Source: Reyranella sp. (lineage in GTDB: Bacteria; Pseudomonadota; Alphaproteobacteria; Reyranellales; Reyranellaceae). Taken from it: a stretch of 8,762 nt of DNA. Shown here piece by piece: positions 1 to 6,849 of the stretch. Under the pieces are notes generated by a model. The model had not been told where the DNA came from, did no database searches, and saw only the letters and a list, made by a program, of their open reading frames with translations. The stretch spans positions 1 to 8,762 of the forward strand of contig JADHLS010000175.1 in assembly GCA_016780605.1 (NCBI GenBank), written 5' to 3'. The stretch's first letter is position 1. Every line of letters starts with the position of its first letter. Both the position numbers and the translations under genes were made by a program.

Positions 1-225
1 GACGCCGCGGTGAAGGCGGCCGGCGGCACCTTCAAGGACATCGTGAAGATCAACAACTACTGCGTCGCCTCGGTCGATGCGGCCCAGATGACGGCGTACC
101 GCGCCGTCCGCGACCGCTACGTCAACACGGCCGCACCACCCACCAGCACCTTCATCTATGTCAGCCGCCTGGTGCGGCCGGGTTGGCTGTTCGAGATCGA
201 CGCCATGGCGGTCATCGATTCATAG
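1..225 (+). CDS. RidA/YjgF-family protein, C-terminal part (5' truncated by window edge)
   Basis: The reading frame is open from base 1 and ends at TAG 223-225, giving 74 residues. RidA-family proteins are about 125-150 residues, so roughly the N-terminal half lies outside the window. The C-terminal signature is clear: a GGTFKDIVKINNY stretch, a YRAVRDRYV helix, then PPTSTFIYVSRLVRPG followed by the final strand LFEIDAMAVI. Family members form trimers. Archetypal RidA deaminates reactive enamine/imine intermediates using a conserved arginine in a P-A-R-S motif; here the aligned motif is P-P-T-S, so the arginine is absent. This places the protein among the non-archetypal Rid subgroups, whose substrates are mostly unknown. 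It converges on the PhoX-like gene with only 18 bp between the two stop codons. The family call is firm; the function is open. Confidence 0.85.
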   Translation, partial: DAAVKAAGGTFKDIVKINNYCVASVDAAQMTAYRAVRDRYVNTAAPPTSTFIYVSRLVRPGWLFEIDAMAVIDS

Positions 226-243
226 CTGGGCGCGCGTTCCCGG

Positions 244-2145
244 CTATGACCCGATCGCGCCACCGCCTTTCTTGGTGATCGCGACGATCGACGGCCGCGG
301 CGGCATGCCGTCCTTGAAGTCGGGCCAACGCGTCGACGGCTTCTCGAAGGTAGAGCCCGCGTCCTCGCCGGGATGCTGGACGGCGATGAAGAAGGTGTTG
401 TCGTCGGGCGTGAAGATCGGCCCGCAGACCTCCGCACCGGTCGGCGCCTGGTAGAAGCAGCGGGTGAGCGCCCGACCGAATCCCGCCGTGTCGGCGCCAT
501 AGACGCCGTCGGCGATGCCGGCCGCCGTCGGCGCACCGTCGGTGACGATCCAGATTCGGCCCTTGCTGTCGAAAGCGATGTTGTCGGGGCACGACAGCCA
601 GCCATTGTCGGACGTCGCCCGATGATAGCGCGCACCCGCGTCCTGCCCGGGCTTGCCGCCCAGCAGGAAGATCGACCACGTGCCCTCGGTCGCGCCGTGG
701 TCGCCGTCCTTGGGCGTGATCTCCAGGATGTGGCCGTGATCGTTGCCGGCACGCGGATTGGCCTTGTCGACCTGATCGGGCTTGCGCTGGCTGTTGTTGG
801 TCAGGACGACATAGACGCGGCCGTTCACGGGATTGGTCTCGATGTCCTCCGGCCGGTCCATCGGCGTCGCCTTGAGGAGGTCGGCCGCGAGGCGCGCCTT
901 GATCGCGACATCAGCCTGGCTGGCAAAGCCGTTCTCGGATGTCAGCGGCCCCTGGCCCTGCACCAGCGGCAGCCACTGCACCCTGCCGTCGGCCTCGAAG
1001 CGGGCGACGTGCAGCGTGCCGTCATCCAGCAGATTCTTGTTCGCGGCTCGGTCGTTGGGATTCCACGGGTTGGCCGTGACGAACTTGTAGACATAGTCGA
1101 AGCGCTCGTCGTCGCCGCTATAGAAGGCAACGCGGCCATCCTTGGCAATGGCGTAGGTGCAACCCTCGTGCTTGAAGCGGCCCAGTGCCGTGCGCTTCAC
1201 CGGAGCGGCGCCCGGATCGTAGGGATCGATCTCGACCACCCAGCCGAAGCGGTTGGGCTCGTTGGGCTCCTTCGAGAGATCGAAGCGGTCGACGTGGCGA
1301 AACCAGCCGTAGCCGGTGGCGCGGCCGACGCCGTATCGCTTTTGCATCTCCGGCAGCGGCAGCTTGGAGCTGTCTCCGCCGAAATAGACGTCGAAGTTCT
1401 CCTCGCAGGTAAGCCAGGTGCCCCACGGCGTGCCGCCGCCGGCGCAGTTGTTGATCGTACCCAGCACCTTACGGCCGGCCGGATCGGCGGATGTCTTCAT
1501 CAGGTCGTGGCCGGCGGCCGGGCCGGAAATATCCATCGGCGTGTTGGCGCTGATGCGGCGCGCGTACTTGCTGCTGGGCACGACCGTCCACGAGCCGTTC
1601 TCGCGCGCGATCTCGATCACAGCGCCGCCGACTGCTGCCATCTCGACCTCGACCTGGGCCTTTGAGGTCTTGAGGTTGGCGTCGCGGCCGGCGCCCAGGC
1701 CCGCGAACATCAGGTTGGAGTTGATGTACTCATGGTTGGCGACCATCAGGAAGCGATCGCCGCTGCGGTCGCCCGCGGGCAGCGGATGCAGGCCGAGATA
1801 GTCGTTGTTGTAACCGAACTGCTTTTCCTGGGCGGTGCCGGTCTGGTTGGCCGGATCGAAAGCCGGCGCTCCGGGCATCACGGGATCGCCCCAGCGGATC
1901 AACACTTTCATGTCGTAGCCGTCCGCCACGTGCTGGTCTGCATCCAGGGTGTGCGCCAGCTCCTTGAAAGTGAGCGTCGAGGGCCCGCCCGCCTGTGCCA
2001 ACGCCGGTTGACTGAAAGCCGCAACGGCGCCCACACCGGCCAACCCACGCATCGCTGCGCGCCGACCGAGCCGGCGCTCGATCAACTCGGCCATTGAGGG
2101 TTCGGTGCTGGGGTTCGTGCCGATGTCGTCGCCGCTCGGGTCCAT
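244..2145 (-). CDS. phoX: PhoX/DUF839-family alkaline phosphatase, Tat-exported
   Basis: A 633-residue protein of the PhoX (DUF839) family, metal-dependent phosphomonoesterases exported in folded form by Tat. Characterised PhoX enzymes use Ca and Fe rather than Zn/Mg. The N-terminus has a twin-arginine region (R24-R25 and R28-R29, in LGRRAAMRG), a hydrophobic stretch (G34-F44) and a likely signal peptidase site after PALA (about residue 50). Family landmarks follow in order: ANHEY (136-140), NCAGGGTPWGTW (233-244) running into LTCEEN (C247, E248, E249), FGWVVEIDPYDP (300-311), KHEGC (325-329), MDRPEDIE (429-436), a DNIAFD strand (521-526) and AVQHPGED (588-595). The conserved Cys and acidic residues in these blocks are the expected metal ligands, which I infer from the family. 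I chose the ATG at 2145 over one 22 codons upstream (2211) because GGAG lies 6 bases before it and the upstream extension is unlike a signal peptide. The gene is divergent from the phytase-like gene. The symbol is by family only; DUF839 also includes untested members. Confidence 0.85.
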   Translation of the reverse strand: MDPSGDDIGTNPSTEPSMAELIERRLGRRAAMRGLAGVGAVAAFSQPALAQAGGPSTLTFKELAHTLDADQHVADGYDMKVLIRWGDPVMPGAPAFDPANQTGTAQEKQFGYNNDYLGLHPLPAGDRSGDRFLMVANHEYINSNLMFAGLGAGRDANLKTSKAQVEVEMAAVGGAVIEIARENGSWTVVPSSKYARRISANTPMDISGPAAGHDLMKTSADPAGRKVLGTINNCAGGGTPWGTWLTCEENFDVYFGGDSSKLPLPEMQKRYGVGRATGYGWFRHVDRFDLSKEPNEPNRFGWVVEIDPYDPGAAPVKRTALGRFKHEGCTYAIAKDGRVAFYSGDDERFDYVYKFVTANPWNPNDRAANKNLLDDGTLHVARFEADGRVQWLPLVQGQGPLTSENGFASQADVAIKARLAADLLKATPMDRPEDIETNPVNGRVYVVLTNNSQRKPDQVDKANPRAGNDHGHILEITPKDGDHGATEGTWSIFLLGGKPGQDAGARYHRATSDNGWLSCPDNIAFDSKGRIWIVTDGAPTAAGIADGVYGADTAGFGRALTRCFYQAPTGAEVCGPIFTPDDNTFFIAVQHPGEDAGSTFEKPSTRWPDFKDGMPPRPSIVAITKKGGGAIGS

Positions 2146-2301
2146 CCTGGTCTCCGTTTGATGCTTTCCGGCCGGGTTAGACCGCAGCGGCGATAGCAAT
2201 ATGGCGATCATATTTCAGTTCCGTGACGTTCCACAGCAGGCGTCGCCAAACCGTAGTAGCGGCGGATTAACACCTTCCTATCATTCAACGGGGAGACAGG
2301 C
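2146..2301. promoter_or_regulatory. Divergent intergenic promoter region between PhoX-like and phytase-like genes
   Basis: This 156-bp spacer must hold the promoters of both outward-facing genes. It contains an AT-rich island around 2197-2220 in otherwise GC-rich DNA, and GGGGAGA (2290-2296) serves as the Shine-Dalgarno sequence of the rightward gene. I could not place confident -35/-10 pairs on either strand. I also saw no good match to tandem CTGTCAT-type Pho boxes, so control by phosphate limitation is plausible from gene content but not shown by the sequence. Confidence 0.5.
2198..2214. promoter_or_regulatory. 17-bp perfect dyad, candidate operator
   Basis: AATATG (2198-2203) and CATATT (2209-2214) are perfect 6-bp inverted arms around the 5-bp spacer GCGAT. 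The site lies 53 bp upstream of the PhoX-like start and 87 bp upstream of the phytase-like start, in the AT-rich part of the divergent spacer. The size and symmetry suit a homodimeric regulator. GGCGAT also occurs as a direct repeat (2189-2194 and 2203-2208). Operator function is inferred. Confidence 0.4.
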
Positions 2302-3666
2302 ATGCGTGCCCAACGATTTCTGATCGCAACGACGAGCTTACTGGTGGCCACCAGCGCCATGGCTCAGACCAAGTATCCCGCGGTCCTCGAAGGCCATGCC
2401 GTGCTGCCGGCCCTGACCCTGGTGCCGGCGCCCGCCGATGCCCCCGAGCAGCTGCAGATCTCCGGCCGCTATGCCGGCCCGCCGGGCCAGAGGGTCGATA
2501 CGCCTGAGAGCGTGCCCGGCATCTCCGCCCTGTCCGACAAGAACGCGCCGCGCCCGACCGGTATCAGCCTGCCGTTCAAGGGCCAGCCGGTGCAGGGCCT
2601 GTCGGGCATCAAGAACATGAAGGACGGCACGTTCCTCACGCTGACCGACAACGGCTTCGGCTCGAAGGCCAACTCGCCCGACGCCATGCTGATGTTCCAT
2701 GTGCTCAGGCCCGACTGGAAGACGGGCGCGGTCGAGCGCGTGTCGACCACGTTCCTGCACGATCCCGACCGCAAGGTGCCGTTCCGCATCGTCAACGAGA
2801 ACACGCCCAAGCGCTATCTCACCGGCTCGGACTTCGACATCGAATCGATCCAGCCGATCGGTGACAACCTCTGGTTCGGCGATGAGTTCGGGCCGTTCCT
2901 GATCAAGACCGACAAGAACGGCAAGGTGCTGCAGGTGTTCGACGCCGTGGTCGACGGCAAGGTCGTGCGCTCGCCCGACAACCCCAACCTCACCCTGCCG
3001 GCGGCGCCCGGCCCGGTGAAGTTCGAGGTCCGCCGCAGCAAGGGCTTCGAAGGCATGGCGGCCTCGCCCGACGGCAAATTTCTCTATCCCCTGCTCGAGG
3101 GCGCGCTGGTGACGGCGGACGGCAAGCCCGAGTCCAAGGACGGCACGTCGTATCTGCGCATCCTCGAGTTCGACGTCGACAAGGGTGCGTGGACCGGCAA
3201 GAGCTGGAAGTACGCCCTGGAGCAGCCCGGCAATGCGATCGGCGACTTCAACCTGATCGATGCCCAGAGCGGCCTGATCATCGAGCGCGACGACAGCGAG
3301 GGCGATCCCGCGCTCGCCTGTGCACCGGGTGCGATCAAGCCCGACTGCTTCAACGTGCCGGCCAAGTTCAAGCGCATCTACAAGGTCGACTTCGGCCAGG
3401 CCGACGGCGACGGCTTCGTCAAGAAGGTGGGCTATATCGACCTGATGGACATCGACGATCCCAACAAGGTCGCGCGCCAGGGTGGCAGGGACGGCAAGCT
3501 CACCTTCCCGTTCTTCACCATCGAGAATGTCGACGTGATCGACGGCGAGCGCATCATCGTCGGCAACGACAACAACCTGCCCTTCTCGTCGGGCCGTGCG
3601 CTCGGCAAGTCCGACGACAACGAGCTGATCATTTTGAAGGTGACCGACCTCTTGAAGGCGAAGTAG
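2302..3666 (+). CDS. Exported phytase-like esterase-domain protein
   Basis: A 454-residue protein resembling the 'esterase-like activity of phytase' family (phytase-like domain, beta-propeller type). A Sec signal peptide is clear: MRAQRF, a hydrophobic core, and AMA|Q cleavage after residue 21, predicting a periplasmic or secreted enzyme. Family landmarks are LTDNGFGSK (114-122), SDFDIESIQPIGDNLWFGDEFGPFL (176-200), KGFEGMAASPDGKFLYPLLEGAL (247-269), ERDDSEGD (328-335) and the C-terminal TIENVDVIDGERIIVGNDNNLPFS block (406-429). The many Asp/Glu-rich loops would suit metal binding. C340 and C349 could form a disulfide after export. The start is supported by GGGGAGA about 5 bases upstream. The gene is divergent from the PhoX-like phosphatase, suggesting joint release of phosphate from organic esters. 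Actual phytase activity is unproven for most of this family. The 3' end overlaps the convergent YdeI-like gene by 38 bp. Confidence 0.8.
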   Translation: MRAQRFLIATTSLLVATSAMAQTKYPAVLEGHAVLPALTLVPAPADAPEQLQISGRYAGPPGQRVDTPESVPGISALSDKNAPRPTGISLPFKGQPVQGLSGIKNMKDGTFLTLTDNGFGSKANSPDAMLMFHVLRPDWKTGAVERVSTTFLHDPDRKVPFRIVNENTPKRYLTGSDFDIESIQPIGDNLWFGDEFGPFLIKTDKNGKVLQVFDAVVDGKVVRSPDNPNLTLPAAPGPVKFEVRRSKGFEGMAASPDGKFLYPLLEGALVTADGKPESKDGTSYLRILEFDVDKGAWTGKSWKYALEQPGNAIGDFNLIDAQSGLIIERDDSEGDPALACAPGAIKPDCFNVPAKFKRIYKVDFGQADGDGFVKKVGYIDLMDIDDPNKVARQGGRDGKLTFPFFTIENVDVIDGERIIVGNDNNLPFSSGRALGKSDDNELIILKVTDLLKAK

Positions 3667-4255
3667 CCTTCTGTGGGTGAATCGTCTCGCCGCGCTTCAA
3701 CATGGCGACGAAGGACTCGATCTTCCTTCGTCGACCGGCCTCGGTCTTCATGTTCTGGGTGCGGAAGATGAGTGCGAATCGGTTCTGGGCGCTCAACTTG
3801 TCGAACATGCGCCGCGCCTTGGGCTCGGCGTCGATGGCGGCCTGCAGGTCGGCGGGGACTTCCGCGCCTTTGCTGCGGTAGGCGCGAGTCCAACGCCCAT
3901 CGGCCTTGGCAGCTTCGACCTCGCAAAGACCATGCACCGTCATGCGGCCTTGAGCGATCAGCCGGGCGACATTGTCGACGTTGATCTGGCTCCAGACGCT
4001 CTTCTTCGTGCGCGGCGTGTAGCGCTGCAGGAAGCTTTTATCGTCAAAGCCCTTGCGCAGGCCGTCGATCCAGCCCCAGCACAGCACGACGTCGATCGCC
4101 TCCTTTGGCGTGATCGACTTCAGGCCCGAGCCGACCTTGTGGATCTTGATCCAGACCTCGTCAGCCTTGTCGTGGTTCCTGGCCAACCACCTGTAGAAGC
4201 TCTCGGCCGTCTTGAACTCGCGCAACGCCGTCACGGCAGGACGCGCTTCATCCAT
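3629..4255 (-). CDS. YdeI/OmpD-associated (OmdA-like) family protein
   Basis: A 208-residue cytoplasmic protein with the hallmarks of the YdeI/OmpD-associated family: FKTAESFYRWLARNH (14-28), WIKIHKVGSGLKSITPKEAIDVVLCWGWIDGLRK (35-68), RYTPRTKKSVWSQINVDNVARLI (78-100), the GRM motif (103-105), and a C-terminal helical region starting near 146 with FDKLSAQNR. Family members have been linked to resistance to cationic peptides or bacteriocins, but no biochemical role is established. The ATG at 4255 overlaps the upstream paiB-like gene by 25 bp. A GTG at 4234 would instead give a classic 4-bp GTGA overlap and still keep the whole domain; neither start has a strong Shine-Dalgarno. Either way the gene is almost certainly translationally coupled to paiB. 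The Ser/Arg/Lys-rich tail (199-208) is encoded by DNA antisense to the end of the phytase-like gene and is probably a non-conserved extension. Confidence 0.82.
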   Translation of the reverse strand: MDEARPAVTALREFKTAESFYRWLARNHDKADEVWIKIHKVGSGLKSITPKEAIDVVLCWGWIDGLRKGFDDKSFLQRYTPRTKKSVWSQINVDNVARLIAQGRMTVHGLCEVEAAKADGRWTRAYRSKGAEVPADLQAAIDAEPKARRMFDKLSAQNRFALIFRTQNMKTEAGRRRKIESFVAMLKRGETIHPQKATSPSRGRSPSK

Positions 4256-4854
4256 TTGGCCGTGGCCAGCGCGTCCTGATTGTCGCTGGCCTCGAGCCTG
4301 GCGATGACGCGCTGGCGGTCCTCGAGGTCGCGATTCTGGCTGAGCTTGATCTTGGTCTCGACGCGCGTGAGCGGGATGCGGAAGACGACAATGCCCTTGG
4401 TCTGCATCTCCGCGTTGCCGGATGGCAGGCGGCCGAGGCCCCACGCATCCTTGCCCGTGCCCTCATAGGCTGCCGCGAGCTTGGCCAGCACGACCAGCGC
4501 GCCCTTTGTGTCGTCGATGATCTGCGGCCGGCCGTAGGCATGCACCGTGACGTAGTTCCAGGTCGGCACCTTGGGGCCAGGCGTGTACCAGGTCGGCGAG
4601 ACATAGGCGTGCGGGCCCCAGAACAGCGCGAGTGACTCGGCCGGCCGATCGAACAGCTTCCAGTGGTCGTTGGCGCGCGCCATGTGGCCGATCAACGAGC
4701 CGTGCTCGGAGCCGTCGGCCTGCCATAGCAGCGCCAGATGGGTGGCCACCGGCGCGCCCGCGGCATCGCTGGTCATCAGCAGGGCCCAGCTATGAGCCTG
4801 CATGATCTCGCGACCGACCGGCTCGCTGCCCTCGAAGTGCTTGGGTATGTACAT
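4231..4854 (-). CDS. PaiB-type FMN-binding split-barrel protein (negative transcriptional regulator family)
   Basis: A 207-residue protein, the same length as Bacillus subtilis PaiB. The start MYIPKHF is the family's typical N-terminus, so I take the ATG at 4854 rather than one 14 codons upstream (4896); the region before 4854 is AG-rich but has no strong Shine-Dalgarno. Motifs visible are THLALLW (38-44), the HGSLIGHMARANDHW flavin-binding loop (51-65), LFWGPHAYVSPTWY (77-90), VPTWNYVTVHAYGRP (96-110) and KLSQNR (170-175). The fold is the FMN/pyridoxamine-oxidase-like split barrel. Although named a transcriptional regulator after PaiB's effect on sporulation and protease genes, the family has no obvious helix-turn-helix, and flavin- or heme-dependent redox roles are equally possible. 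It is the first gene of a two-gene unit with the YdeI-like gene and is divergent from the DLH operon. Confidence 0.87.
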   Translation of the reverse strand: MYIPKHFEGSEPVGREIMQAHSWALLMTSDAAGAPVATHLALLWQADGSEHGSLIGHMARANDHWKLFDRPAESLALFWGPHAYVSPTWYTPGPKVPTWNYVTVHAYGRPQIIDDTKGALVVLAKLAAAYEGTGKDAWGLGRLPSGNAEMQTKGIVVFRIPLTRVETKIKLSQNRDLEDRQRVIARLEASDNQDALATAKWMKRVLP

Positions 4855-4952
4855 GGCTCGCTTCTTGGCTCGCTTTCGCTCCCCGAGTGGGGACATGTTG
4901 AACGGCGCGCCATTACCATGTCAGATGCGCGCCGCAACCGGGAGGAATTCTC
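4855..4952. promoter_or_regulatory. Divergent promoter region with GC-rich inverted repeat
   Basis: A 98-bp spacer between the paiB-like gene and the DLH operon. A weak sigma70-like element for the rightward operon is possible: TTGAAC (4898-4903), a 17-bp spacer, then TCAGAT (4921-4926). GGCGCGC (4904-4910) and GCGCGCC (4927-4933) form a perfect 7-bp inverted repeat separated by 16 bp, bracketing the -10 candidate. A small hairpin, TCCCC-GAGT-GGGGA (4880-4893), lies in the leader of the leftward gene. GGAGG at 4941-4945, 7 bases before the ATG at 4953, is a strong ribosome-binding site. Confidence 0.4.
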
Positions 4953-5621
4953 ATGGGTGAAGATATTCGTCTTAAGTCAAAGGCCGGCGAGATCGGCGCC
5001 TACCTGGCGACGCCCAAGGGCACGGCCAAGGGCGGCGTGGTCGTCATCCAGGAGATCTTCGGCGTCAACCACCACATCAAGGCGGTGACCGACAAGTTCG
5101 CGGCCGATGGCTACATCGCGCTCGCGCCGCGCTTCTTCGACCACATCAAGACCGGCATCGAGCTCGGCTACACACCCGACACCATCGCCGAGGGCCGCAA
5201 GTACGTGACCGAGCTCGGCCTCGACAAGCCGGTGCAGGACGTCGAGGCCGCGATCGAGGAGCTGAAGCGGCGCGGCGCCAAGAAGGTCGCGGTCACCGGC
5301 TACTGCTGGGGCGGCACCATCGCCTGGCTGGCCGCGACCCGGCTCAAGCCCGATGCGGTGTCCGGCTATTACGGCGGCGGCATCCATGGGCTGAAGAGCG
5401 AGAAGGCCAAGGTGCCGACCCAGCTGCATTTCGGCGACAAGGACATGCACATCCCGATGACGCATGTGAACGAGCTCCGGAAGCTCCATCCCGACGTGCA
5501 GATCTTCGATTACCCGGCCGATCACGGCTTCCATTGCGACGAGCGCGGCAGCTACGACGCCGCGGCCTCCAAGCAGGCCATGGCGCGCACGCTGGAGTTC
5601 TTCGGCAAGCACGTTGGCTAA
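4953..5621 (+). CDS. Dienelactone hydrolase family protein
   Basis: A 222-residue alpha/beta hydrolase of the dienelactone hydrolase (DLH) family, with no signal peptide, so cytoplasmic. Visible signatures are GGVVVIQEIFGVNHHIK (27-43, with E34 matching the conserved active-site Glu), GYIALAPRFF (53-62), the nucleophile elbow GYCWGG (C118), the acid in GDKDMHIP (D164) and the histidine in ADHGFHC (H191). This is a complete Cys-Asp-His triad. Classical DLH opens dienelactone to maleylacetate in chlorocatechol breakdown, but the family also includes other lactone and ester hydrolases; no chlorocatechol genes are nearby. GGAGG 7 bases upstream fixes the start. It is the first gene of the operon, and its stop overlaps the start of the CoA-transferase gene by 8 bp, pointing to coupled translation and a shared pathway. 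Confidence 0.9.
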   Translation: MGEDIRLKSKAGEIGAYLATPKGTAKGGVVVIQEIFGVNHHIKAVTDKFAADGYIALAPRFFDHIKTGIELGYTPDTIAEGRKYVTELGLDKPVQDVEAAIEELKRRGAKKVAVTGYCWGGTIAWLAATRLKPDAVSGYYGGGIHGLKSEKAKVPTQLHFGDKDMHIPMTHVNELRKLHPDVQIFDYPADHGFHCDERGSYDAAASKQAMARTLEFFGKHVG

Positions 5622-6849
5622 GCGACCCGCAAAGAAGAGCTTCACACCCGACGCCCGCGGGCCCCTGAACGGGGTCCGCGTGATCGACCTGTCGCGCCTC
5701 GTCGCGGGCAATGTCTTGACCCTGCAGCTCGCCGATTTCGGCGCCGAGGTGATCAAGATCGAGCCGCCCGAGGGCGACACGCTGCGCTCGTGGCGCGTCA
5801 AGGGTCTCGAGACAGCGTGGAAGGTCAACAGCCGCAACAAGAAGAGTGTGGCCCTAGACCTGCGCTCCGACGCCGGCCGCGCCATCGTCCGCGAGCTCGC
5901 GAAGTCGGCGCAGATCCTTGTCGAGAGCTTTCGGCCGGGCGTGCTCGAGGACATGCAGCTGGCGCCGGCCGAGCTGCACAAGATCAACCCCAAGCTCATC
6001 GTCGTGCGCATCTCGGGCTGGGGCCAGGACGGACGCTATCGCCACAAGCCGGGCTTCGGCACCCTGATCGAGGGCTATAGCGGCTTTGCCTCGATGAACG
6101 GCTTCGCCGACCGCGAGCCGGTTTTGCCGCCGATGTATCTCGCCGACGCCATCGCCGCGCTCTACGGCTATGGCGCCGTCATGGTCGCCCTGCGCGAGGT
6201 CGAGATGAACGGCGGCAAGGGCCAGGTCATGGACCTGCCGTTGTTCGACCCGCTGTTCTCGGTGCTGGGGCCGCAGGCGGCCAACCACAAGCTCACCGGC
6301 GAGGTGAAGGAGCGCACCGGCAGCCGCTCGACCAATGCGGCGCCGCGCAACGTCTACCAGACCAAGGACGGCCACTGGGTGTGCCTGTCGGCCTCGACCC
6401 AGGGCATGGCCGAGCGCGTGCTGGTCAAGATCGGCCGGCCCGAGCTGGTGAAGGACCCCAAGTTCGCCACCAACATCGATCGGGTCCGCAACGGTCTGGA
6501 GCTCGATGCCATCATCGGCGGCTTCATTGCCGAACGCGACCTCGCGACCAACCTGAGATTCTTCGACGAGGCCGGCGTCACCATCGGGCCGGTCTACGAC
6601 ATCTCGCAGATCGTCCAGGACGACTACGTGCTGGAGCGCGAGGCCCTGATCGAGGTGCCCGACGAGGAGATGGGTGAGCTGCCCACGCATCCCGTGGTGC
6701 CGCGCCTGTCGGGCACGCCTGGCGCATTGCGCCATGCCGCGCCCAGGATCGGCGAGCACAATGAGGCGGTGCTGAAGCCGCTGCTGGGCGCCGCCGAATA
6801 CGACAAGCTCTGCCAATCCGGCGTCATCTCGAGAGGCAAGAAGAAGTGA
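5614..6849 (+). CDS. Family III CoA-transferase (CaiB/BaiF type)
   Basis: A 411-residue family III CoA-transferase, which moves CoA between carboxylic acids through aspartyl mixed-anhydride/thioester intermediates. The N-terminal motif GPLNGVRVIDLSRLVAGN (16-33) leads to the hallmark LADFGAEVIKIEPPEGD (39-55), then VNSRNKKSVALDL (71-83), ESFRPGV (104-110) and GWGQDG (135-140). The probable catalytic aspartate is D212 in LPLFDPLF, by alignment with the family position, and a typical C-terminal segment ends in ISRGKKK. The length is normal for the family. The start is a TTG at 5614 that overlaps the DLH stop by 8 bp. There is no nearby ATG, and the family motif begins soon after residue 16, so the rare start is probably real and relies on translational coupling. 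The acceptor and donor acids cannot be told from sequence. The adjacent CitE-like lyase suggests a short dicarboxylic or hydroxy acid. Confidence 0.9.
   Translation: MAKRPAKKSFTPDARGPLNGVRVIDLSRLVAGNVLTLQLADFGAEVIKIEPPEGDTLRSWRVKGLETAWKVNSRNKKSVALDLRSDAGRAIVRELAKSAQILVESFRPGVLEDMQLAPAELHKINPKLIVVRISGWGQDGRYRHKPGFGTLIEGYSGFASMNGFADREPVLPPMYLADAIAALYGYGAVMVALREVEMNGGKGQVMDLPLFDPLFSVLGPQAANHKLTGEVKERTGSRSTNAAPRNVYQTKDGHWVCLSASTQGMAERVLVKIGRPELVKDPKFATNIDRVRNGLELDAIIGGFIAERDLATNLRFFDEAGVTIGPVYDISQIVQDDYVLEREALIEVPDEEMGELPTHPVVPRLSGTPGALRHAAPRIGEHNEAVLKPLLGAAEYDKLCQSGVISRGKKK

Noticed and set aside
373..1665. Long plus-strand open frame (430 codons) opposite the PhoX-like gene
   Set aside because: Antisense shadow of a high-GC gene: Val/Ala/Arg/Gly-rich, no recognisable domain, while the minus strand carries clear PhoX motifs throughout.
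2146..2301. Pho box in the PhoX/phytase-like divergent spacer
   Set aside because: I looked for tandem CTGTCAT-like heptamers on both strands. Only weak fragments such as GTGAC appear, without the 11-bp repeat.
4256..4444. N-terminal extension of the YdeI-like frame to an ATG at 4444
   Set aside because: The 63 extra residues are Arg/Pro/Gln-rich antifamily text in the shadow frame of the paiB-like gene; the domain begins after 4255.
4880..4893. TCCCC-GAGT-GGGGA hairpin as an intrinsic terminator
   Set aside because: It lies in the leader just upstream of the paiB-like start, has only a 5-bp stem and is not followed by a T-run.
4977..6011. Minus-strand open frame (344 codons) opposite DLH and the CoA-transferase
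   Set aside because: Spans two well-supported genes in antisense, has low-complexity composition and shows no family motif.
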